Assembly (NCBI GenBank): GCA_947503655.1
Contig: CANNEP010000006.1
Span: 1-57,545 of the forward strand
Length of the DNA: 57,545 nucleotides
Source of the DNA: an uncultured Microbacterium sp.
Lineage (GTDB): Bacteria > Actinomycetota > Actinomycetes > Actinomycetales > Microbacteriaceae
Direction of reading: 5' to 3'
Shown: in pieces, positions 1 to 10,218 of the stretch
Layout of the letters: each line of letters opens with the position of its first letter
Numbering within the stretch: the first letter of the stretch is position 1
The notes under the pieces: generated by a model
The model's database searches: none
Seen by the model: the letters and a program-made list of their open reading frames with translations, nothing else
What the model was told of the DNA's origin: nothing
Made by a program: the position numbers and the translations under genes

Positions 1-2572
1 GCTCGACGACCTCCTTCGAAACACCCGTCACTTCGGGGTCACCGGCAAGCTCCGGCGTTGCCTCTACATCGATGACGTTGATCGCACCCGTCTGAGCGGC
101 GTGCGTGTCAGCGAAAGCAACCTCGAGGCGGCCCTGGAAGTCAGCCTTAGCCTGCTCGTACTCGTCTGCGGTGATGTCACCACGACCAACGAGGGCTTCG
201 GTGTAGAGCTTACGAACCGAGCTCTTCGCCTGGATGAGGTTGGTCATCAGCGGCTGCGTCATCGACGGGTCATCACCCTCGTTGTGACCGCGACGGCGGT
301 AGCAAACGAGGTCGATCACGACGTCACGGTGGAACTTCTCGCGGTATTCAAACGCGAGCTGTGCCACGTGGATGACGGCCTCAGGGTCGTCACCGTTCAC
401 GTGCAGGACAGGAGCCTGGATGGTCTTGGCAACGTCGGTCGAGTAGACCGAGGTGCGCGAGTCTTGCGGCAGCGTCGTGAAGCCGACCTGGTTGTTCACA
501 ATGATGTGAACGGTTCCGCCGGTGCGATAACCACGCAGCTGTGACATCTGCAGCGTCTCAACGACAACGCCCTGGCCAGCGAACGCAGCGTCACCGTGAA
601 TCAGAACCGGCAGCCACGTGAACGAGCCGATCGGGTAGGTGTCTTGCTTCGCGCGGACGATACCTTCGAGAACGCCGTCGACGGTCTCCAGGTGCGAGGG
701 GTTTGCTGCGAGGTAGATCGGCAGCTCGCTACCATTGTCGCTGACGAAAGTTCCCTCGGTTCCGAGGTGGTACTTCACGTCACCCGAGCCGAGCTTGTTG
801 CCCAGAGCAACCGAGCCTTCAAACTCGCGGAACACCTGACCGTACGTCTTGCCAGCGATGTTGGTCAGCACGTTCAGGCGCCCGCGGTGGGCCATACCGA
901 TCGCCGCGCCGTCCAGGTTGGCGGCGGCGGCACCCTGCAGAATCTCGTCCAGCAGCGGAATCAGCGATTCGCCACCCTCCAGCGAGAAGCGCTTCTGGCC
1001 GACGTACTTGGTCTGCAGGAAGGTCTCGAATGCTTCGGCTTCGTTGAGCTTGCCCAGCACGCGCATTTGCTCGTCGTGGGTCGGCTTCTGGTACTTGACC
1101 TCAACGCGCTCCTGGAACCAGGCGCGTTGCTCGGGGTCTTGAATGTGCATGTACTCGATGCCGATCGTGCGGCAGTACGAGTCGCGCAGCACGCCGAGCA
1201 CGTCGCGCAACTTCATAGCGCGCTTGCCACCGAAACCGCCCACAACGAACTCACGGTCCAGATCCCAGAACGTGAGACCGTGCGACTCGATCTCCAGGTC
1301 AGGGTGCGAGCGCTGTACGTACTCGAGCGGGTCAATGTCGGCCATCAGGTGACCGCGAACACGGTACGAATTGATGAGATCTTGAACGCGAGCCTGCTTG
1401 TCCACCCGCTCGGCCAGGTCGACCTTGATGTCGGAGGCCCAACGGATCGGTGCGTACGGAATGCGCAGTGCCGCGAAGATGCCCTCGTAGAAGCCACGCT
1501 GGCCGATGAGCAGCTCGTGAACCTTCTTGAGGTACTGGCCCGAGCCCGCACCCTGAATGACGCGGTGGTCGTAGGTGCTGGTCAGCGTGATCGTCTTACC
1601 GATCGCCATTTCAGCCAGCAGTTGCTCCGAAGCGCCCTGGAACTCGGCGGGGTACTCGAGAGCACCGGCACCGATGATGCAACCCTGACCCTTGCTGAGA
1701 CGCGGAACCGAGTGCACGGTTCCGATTCCGCCCGGGTTGGTGAGGGAGATCGTTGCGCCCTGGTAGTCGGCGGCGGTCAGCTTGTTGTCACGCGCACGAG
1801 CGACGAGGTCTTCGTATGCGGCGAGGAACTCGTTGAAGGTGAGGGTCTCAGCACGCTTGATGGACGGAACCACGAGTGCGCGGGTACCGTCGGGGCGCGG
1901 CAGGTCGATGGCAATACCGAGGCCCACGTGTGCCGGAGCAATGACCGACGGCTTGCCGTTGATCTCGTCGTAGTACACGTTCTGGCTCGGGAACTCCTTC
2001 AACGCCTGAATCATGGCCCAGCCAATGATGTGCGTGAACGAGACCTTGCCACCACGGGCGCGAGCCATGTGGTTGTTAATGACGATGCGGTTGTCGATCA
2101 TCAGCTTCGCCGGGATGGTGCGTACGCTCGTTGCGGTCGGCAACGTGAGCGAAATGTCCATGTTCGCGGCAATGGTCTTGAAAATGCCGCGCAGCGGCGT
2201 GACAACGTCTTCGTCACCGGCGTCAGCCGATTCCGTGGTCGCTGATGCCGTCGGCTTCGGTGCCTGTGCCGGAATCGGCTGCGGTGCGGCCGGCTTCGCG
2301 GTCGTCTTAGCCACAGGCTGTGATCCGATCACCGGAATCGGCGCCGTCACCGGCCGCGGTTCCGTGGCAGCCGGAGCTGCAGGTTTTGCAGTAGTGGCGG
2401 GAGCGCTCACGGCACCCGTCGGGGGCTGGTAGGCCTCAAGAACGGGCCACCATGCCTTATCTACTGAGTTCTTATCTGCCTTGAACTGTTCATAGAGTTC
2501 TTCGACAAGCCATTCATTGGCTCCGAACTCTCCATCGTTCGAAGCACCGATGCCCGTCAACTGGCTCGACAC
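1..2572 (-). CDS. kgd: Multifunctional 2-oxoglutarate decarboxylase / dehydrogenase E1-E2 (N-terminal ~857 residues; 3' end outside window)
   Basis: This is the actinobacterial fusion enzyme of the TCA cycle that decarboxylates 2-oxoglutarate and feeds the succinyl-dihydrolipoyl route. From the N-terminus I see the short E1o-type segment ([16 protein letters not shown], residues ~13-28), an Ala/Pro/Thr-rich linker (~45-115), a 2-oxoacid acyltransferase domain (~120-340) ending in the catalytic [11 protein letters not shown], then the thiamine-diphosphate E1 domain with [24 protein letters not shown] and [12 protein letters not shown]. The family is about 1,220-1,270 residues long, so roughly the last 370 are missing. 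I chose the GTG at 2570-2572 because the conserved N-terminus starts just after it; its ribosome site is weak. It is divergent from the guaB1 remnant. Confidence 0.96.
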   Translation of the reverse strand, partial: MSSQLTGIGASNDGEFGANEWLVEELYEQFKADKNSVDKAWWPVLEAYQPPTGAVSAPATTAKPAAPAATEPRPVTAPIPVIGSQPVAKTTAKPAAPQPIPAQAPKPTASATTESADAGDEDVVTPLRGIFKTIAANMDISLTLPTATSVRTIPAKLMIDNRIVINNHMARARGGKVSFTHIIGWAMIQALKEFPSQNVYYDEINGKPSVIAPAHVGLGIAIDLPRPDGTRALVVPSIKRAETLTFNEFLAAYEDLVARARDNKLTAADYQGATISLTNPGGIGTVHSVPRLSKGQGCIIGAGALEYPAEFQGASEQLLAEMAIGKTITLTSTYDHRVIQGAGSGQYLKKVHELLIGQRGFYEGIFAALRIPYAPIRWASDIKVDLAERVDKQARVQDLINSYRVRGHLMADIDPLEYVQRSHPDLEIESHGLTFWDLDREFVVGGFGGKRAMKLRDVLGVLRDSYCRTIGIEYMHIQDPEQRAWFQERVEVKYQKPTHDEQMRVLGKLNEAEAFETFLQTKYVGQKRFSLEGGESLIPLLDEILQGAAAANLDGAAIGMAHRGRLNVLTNIAGKTYGQVFREFEGSVALGNKLGSGDVKYHLGTEGTFVSDNGSELPIYLAANPSHLETVDGVLEGIVRAKQDTYPIGSFTWLPVLIHGDAAFAGQGVVVETLQMSQLRGYRTGGTVHIIVNNQVGFTTLPQDSRTSVYSTDVAKTIQAPVLHVNGDDPEAVIHVAQLAFEYREKFHRDVVIDLVCYRRRGHNEGDDPSMTQPLMTNLIQAKSSVRKLYTEALVGRGDITADEYEQAKADFQGRLEVAFADTHAAQTGAINVIDVEATPELAGDPEVTGVSKEVVE

Positions 2573-2799
2573 GCTCGATCGCCCACTTTCGTCGTGATGA
2601 TCCTGGAGCCCTGGGGGCACACTTCTACCCACACGCAGGACCCCTCAAGCCTAACGCAGATCCCGGGGTGCTCGTGCGGCGCGCTGATCGTTATGTTCAC
2701 AATGAGGGAACAGAGTTATGTTCACGTGCGGATAAAAATCTTCTCCACCGGTTTCGGCCGTTTTCGCCGCGACGCGGGGCTGGGGCGTACCGTGTGATC
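2573..2799. promoter_or_regulatory. Divergent kgd / guaB1 promoter region with repeats
   Basis: This 227-bp non-coding stretch separates two divergent genes. An 11-bp direct repeat (GTTATGTTCAC) lies at 2690-2700 and 2715-2725, 25 bp apart start to start. Overlapping the first copy is a gapped inverted repeat, TGTTC-N9-GAACA, at 2694-2712. On the minus strand TAGGCT (forward 2648-2653) could be the -10 of kgd. These look like regulator sites, but I cannot name the regulator. Confidence 0.4.
2788..2793 (+). promoter_or_regulatory. -10 element for leaderless transcript of the guaB1 remnant
   Basis: TACCGT fits the actinobacterial TANNNT -10 form and ends exactly 6 nt before the ATG at 2800, so the transcript would start at or next to the start codon. 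No clear -35 or Shine-Dalgarno sequence is seen. Confidence 0.45.
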
Positions 2800-3827
<1,028 letters not shown>

Positions 3828-3902
3828 CGACCACGGAATGAGCGGAGCGCTGATCACAAGTGACAAAAAGCGGCTCTTCAGGAAGTTCCGTTAGACTGGC
3901 AC

Positions 3903-3978
3903 GTACGATGGACGACCCTCCTAGTTGTAGACATACGCCCCTCTGTTCCTGCGCCCCGATGGTTGGGGGTGAATTGCT
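3903..3978 (+). promoter_or_regulatory. 5' leader that can mask the ribosome site of the DUF21/CBS operon
   Basis: A possible -10 (TACGAT, 3904-3909) is followed by a ~65-nt leader. CGCCCC occurs twice, at 3936-3941 and 3952-3957. Each copy can pair with GGGGTG (3966-3971), which lies in the Shine-Dalgarno tract just before the GTG start at 3979. Pairing of the second copy gives a 6-bp hairpin (one G-U) with an 8-nt loop; the first copy offers an alternative pairing. This is what a [13 protein letters not shown] switch or attenuator looks like. No known riboswitch family was recognised. Confidence 0.4.
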
Positions 3979-5313
3979 GTGGAGCTAGCGCCCTGGTTAG
4001 GAATGACCATCGGTCTCCTGCTCACGATCGGCACCGGCCTCTTCGTTGCCAGTGAGTTTGCCCTGGTCAACCTTGATCGCGCCGATCTCGAAGCGCGTCG
4101 CGAACGCGGCGAAACCCGCCTCGCGATGACGATCGCAGCGTTGAAGATCACCTCGACCCACCTCTCCAGTGCCCAGCTCGGCATCACGCTGACGACGCTG
4201 CTGACCGGTTACACGATGGAACCGGCCATGTCGAAGATGATGGCCCCCATGTTTGCCGCATGGGGTGTGCCGACAACCGTTTCAGGGCCGATCGCGACGG
4301 TCGTGGCGATGTTCGTTGCCACCGTGCTGTCGATGATCATCGGTGAGCTCGTGCCGAAGAACTTTGCCCTCGCGCTCCCGCGCCAGACGGCAAAGGTTGT
4401 GATGCCGTTCCAAACGCTCTTCACGACCGTCTTCAAGCCCGCAATCGTCCTGCTTAATGGTTCCGCCAACGGCATTCTTCGTGCCATGGGCGTGGAACCC
4501 AAGGAAGAGCTGAGCGGTGCGCGTTCGGCCGAAGAGCTGTCGAGCCTCGTGCGGCGTTCAGCAAGCGCTGGTGTGCTTGAAGCTGACACCGCGAGCCTGC
4601 TGAACCGCTCACTGACCTTTGCACGCCTTTCTGCTGACGACGTGATGACGCCGCGGCCGAGCGTGCAGGCGCTGTCGTCAGAAGAGACGGCAGACGACGT
4701 TGTGAACCTGGCGCGCACCACCGGTCACAGCCGCTTCCCGGTGTATGGCGAGTCGATGGACGACATCATCGGCATCGTGCACTTGAAGGCTGCGATTGGT
4801 GTGCCGCGTGAAAAGCGTGCGGGTGTTCCCGCGGCTGCTCTCAGCACCGAACCCCTGCGCGTGCCCGAGACAGTTCACCTCGATGTGCTGGTCTCCGAGT
4901 TGCGTTCGCGCGGCTACCAGATGGCCATTGTGGTTGACGAGTACGGCGGAACCGCGGGTATCGTCACGCTGGAAGACCTCGTTGAAGAGATTGTTGGTGA
5001 AGTGCTCGACGAGCACGACCGCATGCGTGCCGGTGTTATCCGTGGCAAAGAATCGATGACGTTCCCCGGCGATCTGCGCCCCGATGAGTTGGCTGATCGC
5101 GCAGGCGTGCACGTGCCGGAAGGTGATGTGTATGACACCGTGGGCGGCTACATCATGAGTGTGCTGGAGCGTATTCCGCAGGTCGGCGACGAGGTTGATC
5201 TCGCCGACGGCACCCTCACGGTGCAGCGCATGGACGGCCGCCGCGTTGATCGCGTCAAGTTTGTGCCCGCCGCAACCGGGGAGATTGAGATTCAGGGAGG
5301 TGAGAGCAAATGA
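3979..5313 (+). CDS. Hemolysin/CorC-family membrane protein (DUF21-CBS-CorC_HlyC), paralogue 1
   Basis: A 444-residue member of the CNNM/CorC family of membrane proteins linked to Mg2+/divalent cation efflux. Residues ~1-190 form the DUF21 transmembrane domain (start [19 protein letters not shown], then [15 protein letters not shown] and [17 protein letters not shown]). Residues ~215-335 hold two CBS motifs ([52 protein letters not shown]). Residues ~350-435 are the CorC_HlyC domain. The GTG start follows the G-rich ribosome site that the leader hairpin can cover. Its stop overlaps the next gene by ATGA, so the two are surely co-transcribed. The transported ion is inferred from the family only. 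Confidence 0.93.
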   Translation: MELAPWLGMTIGLLLTIGTGLFVASEFALVNLDRADLEARRERGETRLAMTIAALKITSTHLSSAQLGITLTTLLTGYTMEPAMSKMMAPMFAAWGVPTTVSGPIATVVAMFVATVLSMIIGELVPKNFALALPRQTAKVVMPFQTLFTTVFKPAIVLLNGSANGILRAMGVEPKEELSGARSAEELSSLVRRSASAGVLEADTASLLNRSLTFARLSADDVMTPRPSVQALSSEETADDVVNLARTTGHSRFPVYGESMDDIIGIVHLKAAIGVPREKRAGVPAAALSTEPLRVPETVHLDVLVSELRSRGYQMAIVVDEYGGTAGIVTLEDLVEEIVGEVLDEHDRMRAGVIRGKESMTFPGDLRPDELADRAGVHVPEGDVYDTVGGYIMSVLERIPQVGDEVDLADGTLTVQRMDGRRVDRVKFVPAATGEIEIQGGESK

Positions 5314-6371
5314 GTGACTGGATGGGAATTGTCTGGTTGGTGATTCTACTCATCGGTAACGCCTTCTTCGTCGGCGCTGAGTTTGCCGTCATCTCCGCTC
5401 GTCGTTCGCAGATTGAGCCCCTCGCTGAGAAGGGCTCGCGTTCGGCGAAGACCGCCCTGTTCGCGATGGAACACGCGACCCTCATGCTGGCCACGAGCCA
5501 GCTGGGTATCACGATCTGTTCGCTGTTGATCCTGAACGTTTCTGAGCCCGCGATCCACCACCTGTTGGCGTACCCGCTGGGTCTCACGAACCTCGATGCT
5601 GGTGCGGTCGACACGATTGCGTTCATCATCGCGCTGCTGCTGGTCTCGTACCTGCACGTCGTGTTCGGTGAAATGGTTCCGAAGAACCTCGCGTTCTCGG
5701 TGCCGGACCGCGCCGTGCTGTTGCTCGCGCCGCCGCTCGTGTGGGTGTCGAAGTTGTTCCACCCGGTGATCTGGACATTGAACTCGATTGCCAACGCGGT
5801 GTTGCGCCTTTTCCGTGTGGAGCCGAAGAACGAAGCCTCGTCGACGTTTACCCTCGACGAGGTTGCCACGATCGTGAACCAGTCACGTGCCGAGGGTGTG
5901 CTTGATGACACCACCGGAACCGTCTCGAACGTCGTGGAGTTCACCGACAAGAAGGCGATGGACATCGCTGTGCCGCTGGACCGCCTCGTCACGCTGGGTG
6001 AAAACACCACGCCGCATGAGGTCGAGAAGGCCGTCGCCACGTACGGATACTCGCGCTACGTGATCGTCGACGAGGAGAGCCTGCCGGTCGGCTACGTTCA
6101 CCTCAAAGACGTACTGCGCGTCACGCAAGACGGTGACCCCGACGGCGTGCGGGCGATTCCGGCGAAGCGCGTGCACGACCTCGTGCCGGTGCAGACGTCG
6201 ACCGACCTGGAAGATGCTCTCGCGCTGATGCGCCGAGCCAGCAAGCACCTCGCCCGGGTTCGCAACGATGAGGGCGATACCGTTGCCGTGCTGTTCTTGG
6301 AAGACATCATCGAAGAACTGATCGGTGAGGTTCAAGACGCCACCGCGCGCAGCGGTCGCGCCGGCCGCTAA
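5310..6371 (+). CDS. Hemolysin/CorC-family membrane protein (DUF21-CBS), paralogue 2 lacking the CorC_HlyC domain
   Basis: A 353-residue paralogue of the preceding gene and second in its operon (ATGA overlap). It keeps the DUF21 membrane domain (NAFFVGAEFAVISARRSQIE, VVFGEMVPKNLAFSVPD) and the CBS pair (SRYVIVDEESLPVGYVHLKD, AVLFLEDIIEELIGEV). It ends soon after the second CBS motif, so the C-terminal CorC_HlyC domain of paralogue 1 is absent. The family GE-VPKN motif is intact. The long-short pairing suggests a heteromeric membrane complex, which is inference. A strong terminator follows. Confidence 0.93.
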   Translation: MSDWMGIVWLVILLIGNAFFVGAEFAVISARRSQIEPLAEKGSRSAKTALFAMEHATLMLATSQLGITICSLLILNVSEPAIHHLLAYPLGLTNLDAGAVDTIAFIIALLLVSYLHVVFGEMVPKNLAFSVPDRAVLLLAPPLVWVSKLFHPVIWTLNSIANAVLRLFRVEPKNEASSTFTLDEVATIVNQSRAEGVLDDTTGTVSNVVEFTDKKAMDIAVPLDRLVTLGENTTPHEVEKAVATYGYSRYVIVDEESLPVGYVHLKDVLRVTQDGDPDGVRAIPAKRVHDLVPVQTSTDLEDALALMRRASKHLARVRNDEGDTVAVLFLEDIIEELIGEVQDATARSGRAGR

Positions 6372-6376
6372 CGCCC

Positions 6377-6419
6377 AGGGGCGAACGAGACGAACATCTC
6401 GTTCGCCCCTCGCGTTTTT
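6377..6419 (+). terminator. Rho-independent terminator after the DUF21/CBS operon
   Basis: A perfect 14-bp stem (AGGGGCGAACGAGA with TCTCGTTCGCCCCT) closes a 6-nt loop and is followed by CGCGTTTTT. It separates the operon from nnrD. Confidence 0.9.
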
Positions 6420-6435
6420 GCCCGCCCGTGCGCGG

Positions 6436-6441
6436 TAGCGT
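6436..6441 (+). promoter_or_regulatory. -10 element for leaderless nnrD transcript
   Basis: TAGCGT ends 6 nt before the ATG at 6448, in the short gap after the terminator. No Shine-Dalgarno sequence precedes the ATG. Confidence 0.55.
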
Positions 6442-6447
6442 TGACGC

Positions 6448-7275
6448 ATGGCCTCCACGCGCGCGCAGACATTTACGATCGCGCACGCGCGCACGGTCAT
6501 TCGCGCCGCAACGGCGACGGATGACAAGTATTCGCGCGGCGTCGTGGGGATCTGCACCGGGTCGGCGACGTATCCCGGTGCCGCCGTGCTCGGCGTCGAA
6601 GGCGCGTGGCGGGCTGGTGCTGGTCTCGTCCGCTACGTGGGCGCTGCACCTGATCTCGTGCTCGCGCGTCGCCCCGAAACGGTGACGGTGACGGGGCGCT
6701 GTGACGCGTGGGTCGTGGGATCAGGCCAGACGCGTGAAGACGCTGTGGCGGCCGGAACCACGGAGCTGTTGGTGGGGGAGACTCCGGTTGTTGCCGACGC
6801 CGGTGCGTTAGAGCTCGTCGATTGCCCGCACGCCCTCACTGTCGTGACGCCGCACGCGGGCGAGTTTACCCGGCTGGCCGCGCACCACAGCATTGCGTTG
6901 ACTCCAGACGATGAAGCCAACACCGTCGCAATGGCCACGGCCCTCGGCGTGGTTATGGTGCTGAAGGGCTCGCGCACGCTTGTCGCGTCGCCGGGCGTTC
7001 ACGACGTGTGGTCGATTGATGTTGAGACGCCGTGGCTCGCGACCGCCGGCACCGGTGATGTCCTCGCCGGAATGATGGGGTCGGTTATCGCACAGGTGCG
7101 CCCGACAACACACGAAGAGCTCGCTCGGGCCGCTGCCACGGCGGTCTTTCTGCATTCGCGAGCCGGTGCACTCGCGGCAGCCCATGGTTCCGCGGTTCCG
7201 CATCCCATCGTCGCCCTCGACGTTGCCGCGGCTGCTCCCGTCGTTGTTGCCGAGGTTCTGGGCGGAACCGCGTGA
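6448..7275 (+). CDS. nnrD: ADP-dependent (S)-NAD(P)H-hydrate dehydratase
   Basis: A 275-residue ribokinase-like enzyme that repairs damaged NAD(P)H by dehydrating the S-hydrate with ADP. Family marks are DKYSRGVVGICTGS and YPGAAVLGVEGAWRAGAGLV near the N-terminus, TVVTPHAGEFTRLA in the middle, VVMVLKGSRTLVASP, and the anion hole WLATAGTGDVLAGMMGS near residue 200. It lacks the YjeF_N epimerase domain found fused in E. coli; that partner is not in the window. The predicted promoter is leaderless. Its stop overlaps the next start by GTGA. Confidence 0.93.
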   Translation: MASTRAQTFTIAHARTVIRAATATDDKYSRGVVGICTGSATYPGAAVLGVEGAWRAGAGLVRYVGAAPDLVLARRPETVTVTGRCDAWVVGSGQTREDAVAAGTTELLVGETPVVADAGALELVDCPHALTVVTPHAGEFTRLAAHHSIALTPDDEANTVAMATALGVVMVLKGSRTLVASPGVHDVWSIDVETPWLATAGTGDVLAGMMGSVIAQVRPTTHEELARAAATAVFLHSRAGALAAAHGSAVPHPIVALDVAAAAPVVVAEVLGGTA

Positions 7276-8525
7276 GGCCGCATATTCGCACCGGCATGCG
7301 CTGGGCGGTGCTGCTGTGGGCGCTCTTCATCGGCGCACACGTACTCGTGGCGTGGCTTGGGTGGGTTGAGCCGAATGCGCCGCGCAATGACGTGTGGAAC
7401 GTGTATCAGCCGTGGTCGGCGTACGCGATGCGCGGGCAGGGCATCGTGGGTGTTACTGAGCCGTGGGTGTATCCGCCGCTCGCACTGATGCCGATGATTC
7501 TGGCGCAGTTTTTTGTGCCGTTCTTTGGGTATGAAGTGTCGTGGGTCGTCGTGGTCTTCCTGTTCGACGCCGCCGCGTTTTACCTGTTGGTGGGCGGCGG
7601 ACGATCGCGCTCGCGGCGGGCCGCCGCTCTGTTCTGGATCATCTTTCTGGTCGCGCTCGGGCCGATTGCGTTGTTCCGTCTCGATGCCGTGACCGTGCCA
7701 TTCGCTGTCGTCGGTGTGCTGCTGATTCGGTCACACCCCGTGGTGGCATCGGCACTGCTCGCGATGGCCGCGTGGATGAAGATCTGGACCGGTGCGATTC
7801 TTGCGGCGGCCTTCGCCTCGCTCACGAGTAGACGTCGCATTGTCGAGGGCACGCTCGTGGTGAGCGCCGTCGTCGTGGCTATCGTCGCGCTCGGTGGTGG
7901 CATCAGCTTTTTGTTCGGTTTCATGTCGATGCAGAACTCTCGCGGGCTCCAGGCCGAGTCAGTGTTCGCGACCCCATTCTTGTGGAGTGCGATCGCGGGT
8001 GTTCCCGGCGGTGGCATCGAGTACGACTACGAGCTGATCACCTTCCAGGTCGCTGGTCCCGGCGTCGACGTGCTGGCCGACATTCTCACCCCGATGCTGT
8101 TGGTTGCCGCTTTCGCGCTCGCGGCGCTCGGGCTCGTCGCCCATCAGCGCGGTGTGACCGCACAACTGCTGATGCCGCCACTCGCGATGGCCGCGGTGCT
8201 GGCGTTCATCGTTTTCAACAAGGTCGGCTCGCCGCAGTTTCAGACGTGGCTTATCGCCCCCATCGTGCTGTGGCTGCTGTGGGATCGGCGCCGCGCCCTG
8301 CCATATGCCATCACCGGCATCGTTATCGCGGCCTGCACCCACCTGCTGTACCCGTTGTTCTACGACCTGTTCTTGCAGACCGACGTCGTGGTCGTCACGA
8401 TCATCACCGTTCGTAACCTGTTGCTGATCGCGCTGATGTTTGCCGCGACCACGCGCGTTGCGCTCCTCGCGATTCGGGAGCCCCTACCCGTCACAACGCT
8501 GAAGCATCCCACCGCCAACGCCTAG
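7272..8525 (+). CDS. Polytopic membrane protein, glycosyltransferase 87-like
   Basis: A 417-residue protein with about ten hydrophobic segments. The extracytoplasmic-type motif NDVWNVYQPWSAYAMRGQ followed by VGVTEPWVYPPLALMPM resembles the first loop of GT87 polyprenyl-phosphate-mannose-dependent mannosyltransferases, where an Asp is catalytic. Later segments include RLDAVTVPFAVVGVLLIRS and AMAAWMKIWTGAILAA, typical of that fold. It overlaps nnrD by GTGA and is co-transcribed, although no functional link is obvious. Substrate unknown: lipoglycan or glycoprotein mannosylation is a family-based guess. Confidence 0.75.
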   Translation: MRPHIRTGMRWAVLLWALFIGAHVLVAWLGWVEPNAPRNDVWNVYQPWSAYAMRGQGIVGVTEPWVYPPLALMPMILAQFFVPFFGYEVSWVVVVFLFDAAAFYLLVGGGRSRSRRAAALFWIIFLVALGPIALFRLDAVTVPFAVVGVLLIRSHPVVASALLAMAAWMKIWTGAILAAAFASLTSRRRIVEGTLVVSAVVVAIVALGGGISFLFGFMSMQNSRGLQAESVFATPFLWSAIAGVPGGGIEYDYELITFQVAGPGVDVLADILTPMLLVAAFALAALGLVAHQRGVTAQLLMPPLAMAAVLAFIVFNKVGSPQFQTWLIAPIVLWLLWDRRRALPYAITGIVIAACTHLLYPLFYDLFLQTDVVVVTIITVRNLLLIALMFAATTRVALLAIREPLPVTTLKHPTANA

Positions 8526-8528
8526 AGT
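8523..8528 (+). promoter_or_regulatory. -10 element for the thiamine-binding protein gene
   Basis: TAGAGT overlaps the stop codon of the membrane protein and gives a ~20-nt leader containing GAAAGGA before the ATG at 8554. Confidence 0.4.
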
Positions 8529-8553
8529 CGAGGCGAACCTCGAAAGGAACATC

Positions 8554-8877
8554 ATGCTTCTCGCTTTCTCTGTCGCTCCCTCCGGTACCGGCCGCGCCGA
8601 TGGTTCCGTCCACGACGCCGTCGCGGCAGCCGTGCGCGTCGTGCGCGAATCCGGACTCCCGAACCGTACGTCGAGCATGTTCACCGAGATCGAGGGGGAG
8701 TGGGACGAAGTTTTCGACGTCGTGAAGCGTGCGACGGCGGCGGTGGAACCATTCGGCTCCCGCATTTCGCTGGTCATCAAGGCCGACATTCGCCCCGGCT
8801 TCTCGGGTGAGATCAACGGCAAGCTCGAACGCCTCGAGCGGGCGATGGACGAACAGGAACAGCCGAGCGGCGAGTAG
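8554..8877 (+). CDS. MTH1187/YkoF-type thiamine-binding family protein
   Basis: A 107-residue protein of the MTH1187 (DUF77) family, small cytoplasmic ferredoxin-like proteins that bind thiamine or its precursors. Seen here are the N-terminal MLLAFSVAPSG strand, the conserved SSMFTEIEGEWDEVF segment, and ISLVIKADIRPG near the C-terminus. The length is normal for the family. A ribosome site (GAAAGGA) lies 7 nt before the ATG. The gene stands alone and ends at a strong terminator. Confidence 0.85.
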   Translation: MLLAFSVAPSGTGRADGSVHDAVAAAVRVVRESGLPNRTSSMFTEIEGEWDEVFDVVKRATAAVEPFGSRISLVIKADIRPGFSGEINGKLERLERAMDEQEQPSGE

Positions 8878-8889
8878 CTGCAGAAACGC

Positions 8890-8928
8890 CGAAGGGGCTT
8901 TCCGTCACTGCGATGGCAAGCCCCTTCG
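8890..8928. terminator. Bidirectional terminator-like hairpin
   Basis: An 11-bp perfect stem (CGAAGGGGCTT with AAGCCCCTTCG) with a 17-nt loop lies between the convergent thiamine-binding gene and SDR remnant. No long T-run follows on either side. Confidence 0.7.
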
Positions 8929-8942
8929 TGCGTTGCGTGGCG

Positions 8943-9360
8943 TTATGCCGACATCGTCGAGCCACCGTCGGTCATGAGCGTCTGACCGGTGAGGTAGCGG
9001 GAGTCGTCGGAGGCGAGGAAGGCGACAACGGGTGCGATGTCGTCCTTCGGGTCGCCGAGGCGGCCGAGCGGAACACCGTCAACAACCTTCTGGTGAAGCG
9101 AAGTTCACGATCGAGCCCTGGGTCTTCTTGAGCTCGGGGTAAGCCGCGCGCATCAGGTTGTACGTGGCGTACATCCCGGTGCCGAGGCTGAGGTCCCACA
9201 TCTCCTGCGTGGTCTCCATCATCGGTGCCTGCTTCGAAGCGTGAGCGTTGTTGACGAGTACGCCGAGCTTGCCGAAGTGTTCGACGGCCTTCGCGATGAT
9301 GGTCGCAGCGTTGGCCTCGACCGCCTGCTCTGCAGGCTCTTCAAGCCTCCTCTCGTGGTT
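8943..9360 (-). pseudogene. Short-chain dehydrogenase/reductase remnant (N-terminus and catalytic centre lost)
   Basis: Reading on the minus strand, an SDR core is visible: AVEHFGKLGVLVNNAHASKQ, then MMETTQEMWD, YNLMRAAYPELKK and GSIVNFAS. The frame then breaks and stops near 9100. In another frame the normal SDR C-terminus follows ([41 protein letters not shown]), ending with TAA at 8943-8945. The Rossmann TGxxxGIG segment (about 60 residues) and the block with the catalytic YxxxK (about 60-80 residues) are missing. With at least two deletions this is a dead gene. The upstream boundary is approximate. Confidence 0.85.
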
Positions 9361-9441
9361 CCGCCCGAGTGCCAGGGATTTTTCGCTAACAGGGAACGGC
9401 TGTTTGCGGCTCGGTGGGTAACGTGTGCGGGAGATCGTGAG

Positions 9442-9447
9442 TAGCGT
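9442..9447 (+). promoter_or_regulatory. -10 element for leaderless Nudix gene transcript
   Basis: TAGCGT ends 6 nt before the ATG at 9454, the same spacing and hexamer as nnrD and the SDR gene at 13390. The intervening GGGGGC could alternatively act as a poor ribosome site. Confidence 0.5.
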
Positions 9448-9453
9448 GGGGGC

Positions 9454-10209
9454 ATGACCGATGCCGCTCCCGGAGCCGATGCCCTGCGCGCCTTTATGGC
9501 GCAAACCGAAGCCGCGGGGGAGGCGAAGGCGGAGCCGGTGCCCATCTCAGCGCGGGCGGCAACCGTTGTTGTGGCACGCGAGGGCGAGTTTGGCCCCGAG
9601 ATTCTGATGCTGCGTCGCCCGGAGCGGGGTACGTTTGCCGGTGCCTGGGTATTTCCCGGCGGCAAGGTTGACCCGGAAGATGCGGTGCCGGGCGGAACCA
9701 TGGCTGACGCACTCAAGGCGACAGCGATTCGTGAGACGAAGGAAGAGACGGGGCTCGACGTCGTGCCCGCCGACCTCGTGCAGATTTCGCAGTGGGAGCC
9801 GCCGGAGGTAACCGCGGTGCGCATTCGCACGTGGTTCTTCGTCGCACTGGCGTCGTCTGGCACGTTTGTGCCGTCGCCCGATGAGGTCGCGGAGTGGATG
9901 TGGATTCGCCCCATCGACATGCTGGAGCGTCATGCGCAGGGCTCGGTGACGCTGTACCCGCCGACGTTCATCACCCTCACCGCGCTGACCGGGTGTGGTT
10001 CTTCGATTGCCGAGTGGAGCACGCACTTGCGCGACCTGCAGCCGCGCGAGTACAGCACGCGCATGCGCAAGAGCGACGGAACCACGGCGCTGTTTTGGCA
10101 GGGCGACTATGAATACGATGCCGAGCAGCCGGGTGCCACCGGCCCGCGCCATCGCATCGTCACCGGTTCGTTGCCGTGGACGTATATCAACGAGGTCTGG
10201 GCCTCGTAA
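9454..10209 (+). CDS. Nudix hydrolase
   Basis: A 251-residue Nudix protein, predicted to hydrolyse a nucleoside diphosphate-linked substrate. The Nudix box is clear at residues ~68-105: WVFPGGKVDPED followed by RETKEETGLDV, with an insertion between the GG and RE parts as in NUDT19-like members. The N-terminal strand ATVVVAREGEFGPEILMLRRP and the C-terminal helical region (PPTFITLTAL) also fit that subgroup, some of which cleave coenzyme A derivatives; the substrate here is inference. The gene ends 9 nt from the convergent metX stop. Confidence 0.9.
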   Translation: MTDAAPGADALRAFMAQTEAAGEAKAEPVPISARAATVVVAREGEFGPEILMLRRPERGTFAGAWVFPGGKVDPEDAVPGGTMADALKATAIRETKEETGLDVVPADLVQISQWEPPEVTAVRIRTWFFVALASSGTFVPSPDEVAEWMWIRPIDMLERHAQGSVTLYPPTFITLTALTGCGSSIAEWSTHLRDLQPREYSTRMRKSDGTTALFWQGDYEYDAEQPGATGPRHRIVTGSLPWTYINEVWAS

Positions 10210-10218
10210 CGCTGCCCG

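Noticed and set aside
596..2245. Long plus-strand open frame (549 codons) opposite kgd
   Set aside because: It is the antisense shadow of the conserved kgd reading frame, composed of Arg/Val/Leu-rich sequence with no domain and no ribosome site.
3834..3848. Short shared word AATGAGCGGAGCG (also at ~21565; TGAGCGGAGCG at ~50127)
   Set aside because: Three short intergenic matches of 11-13 bp without common structure or position are not enough to call a repeat family.
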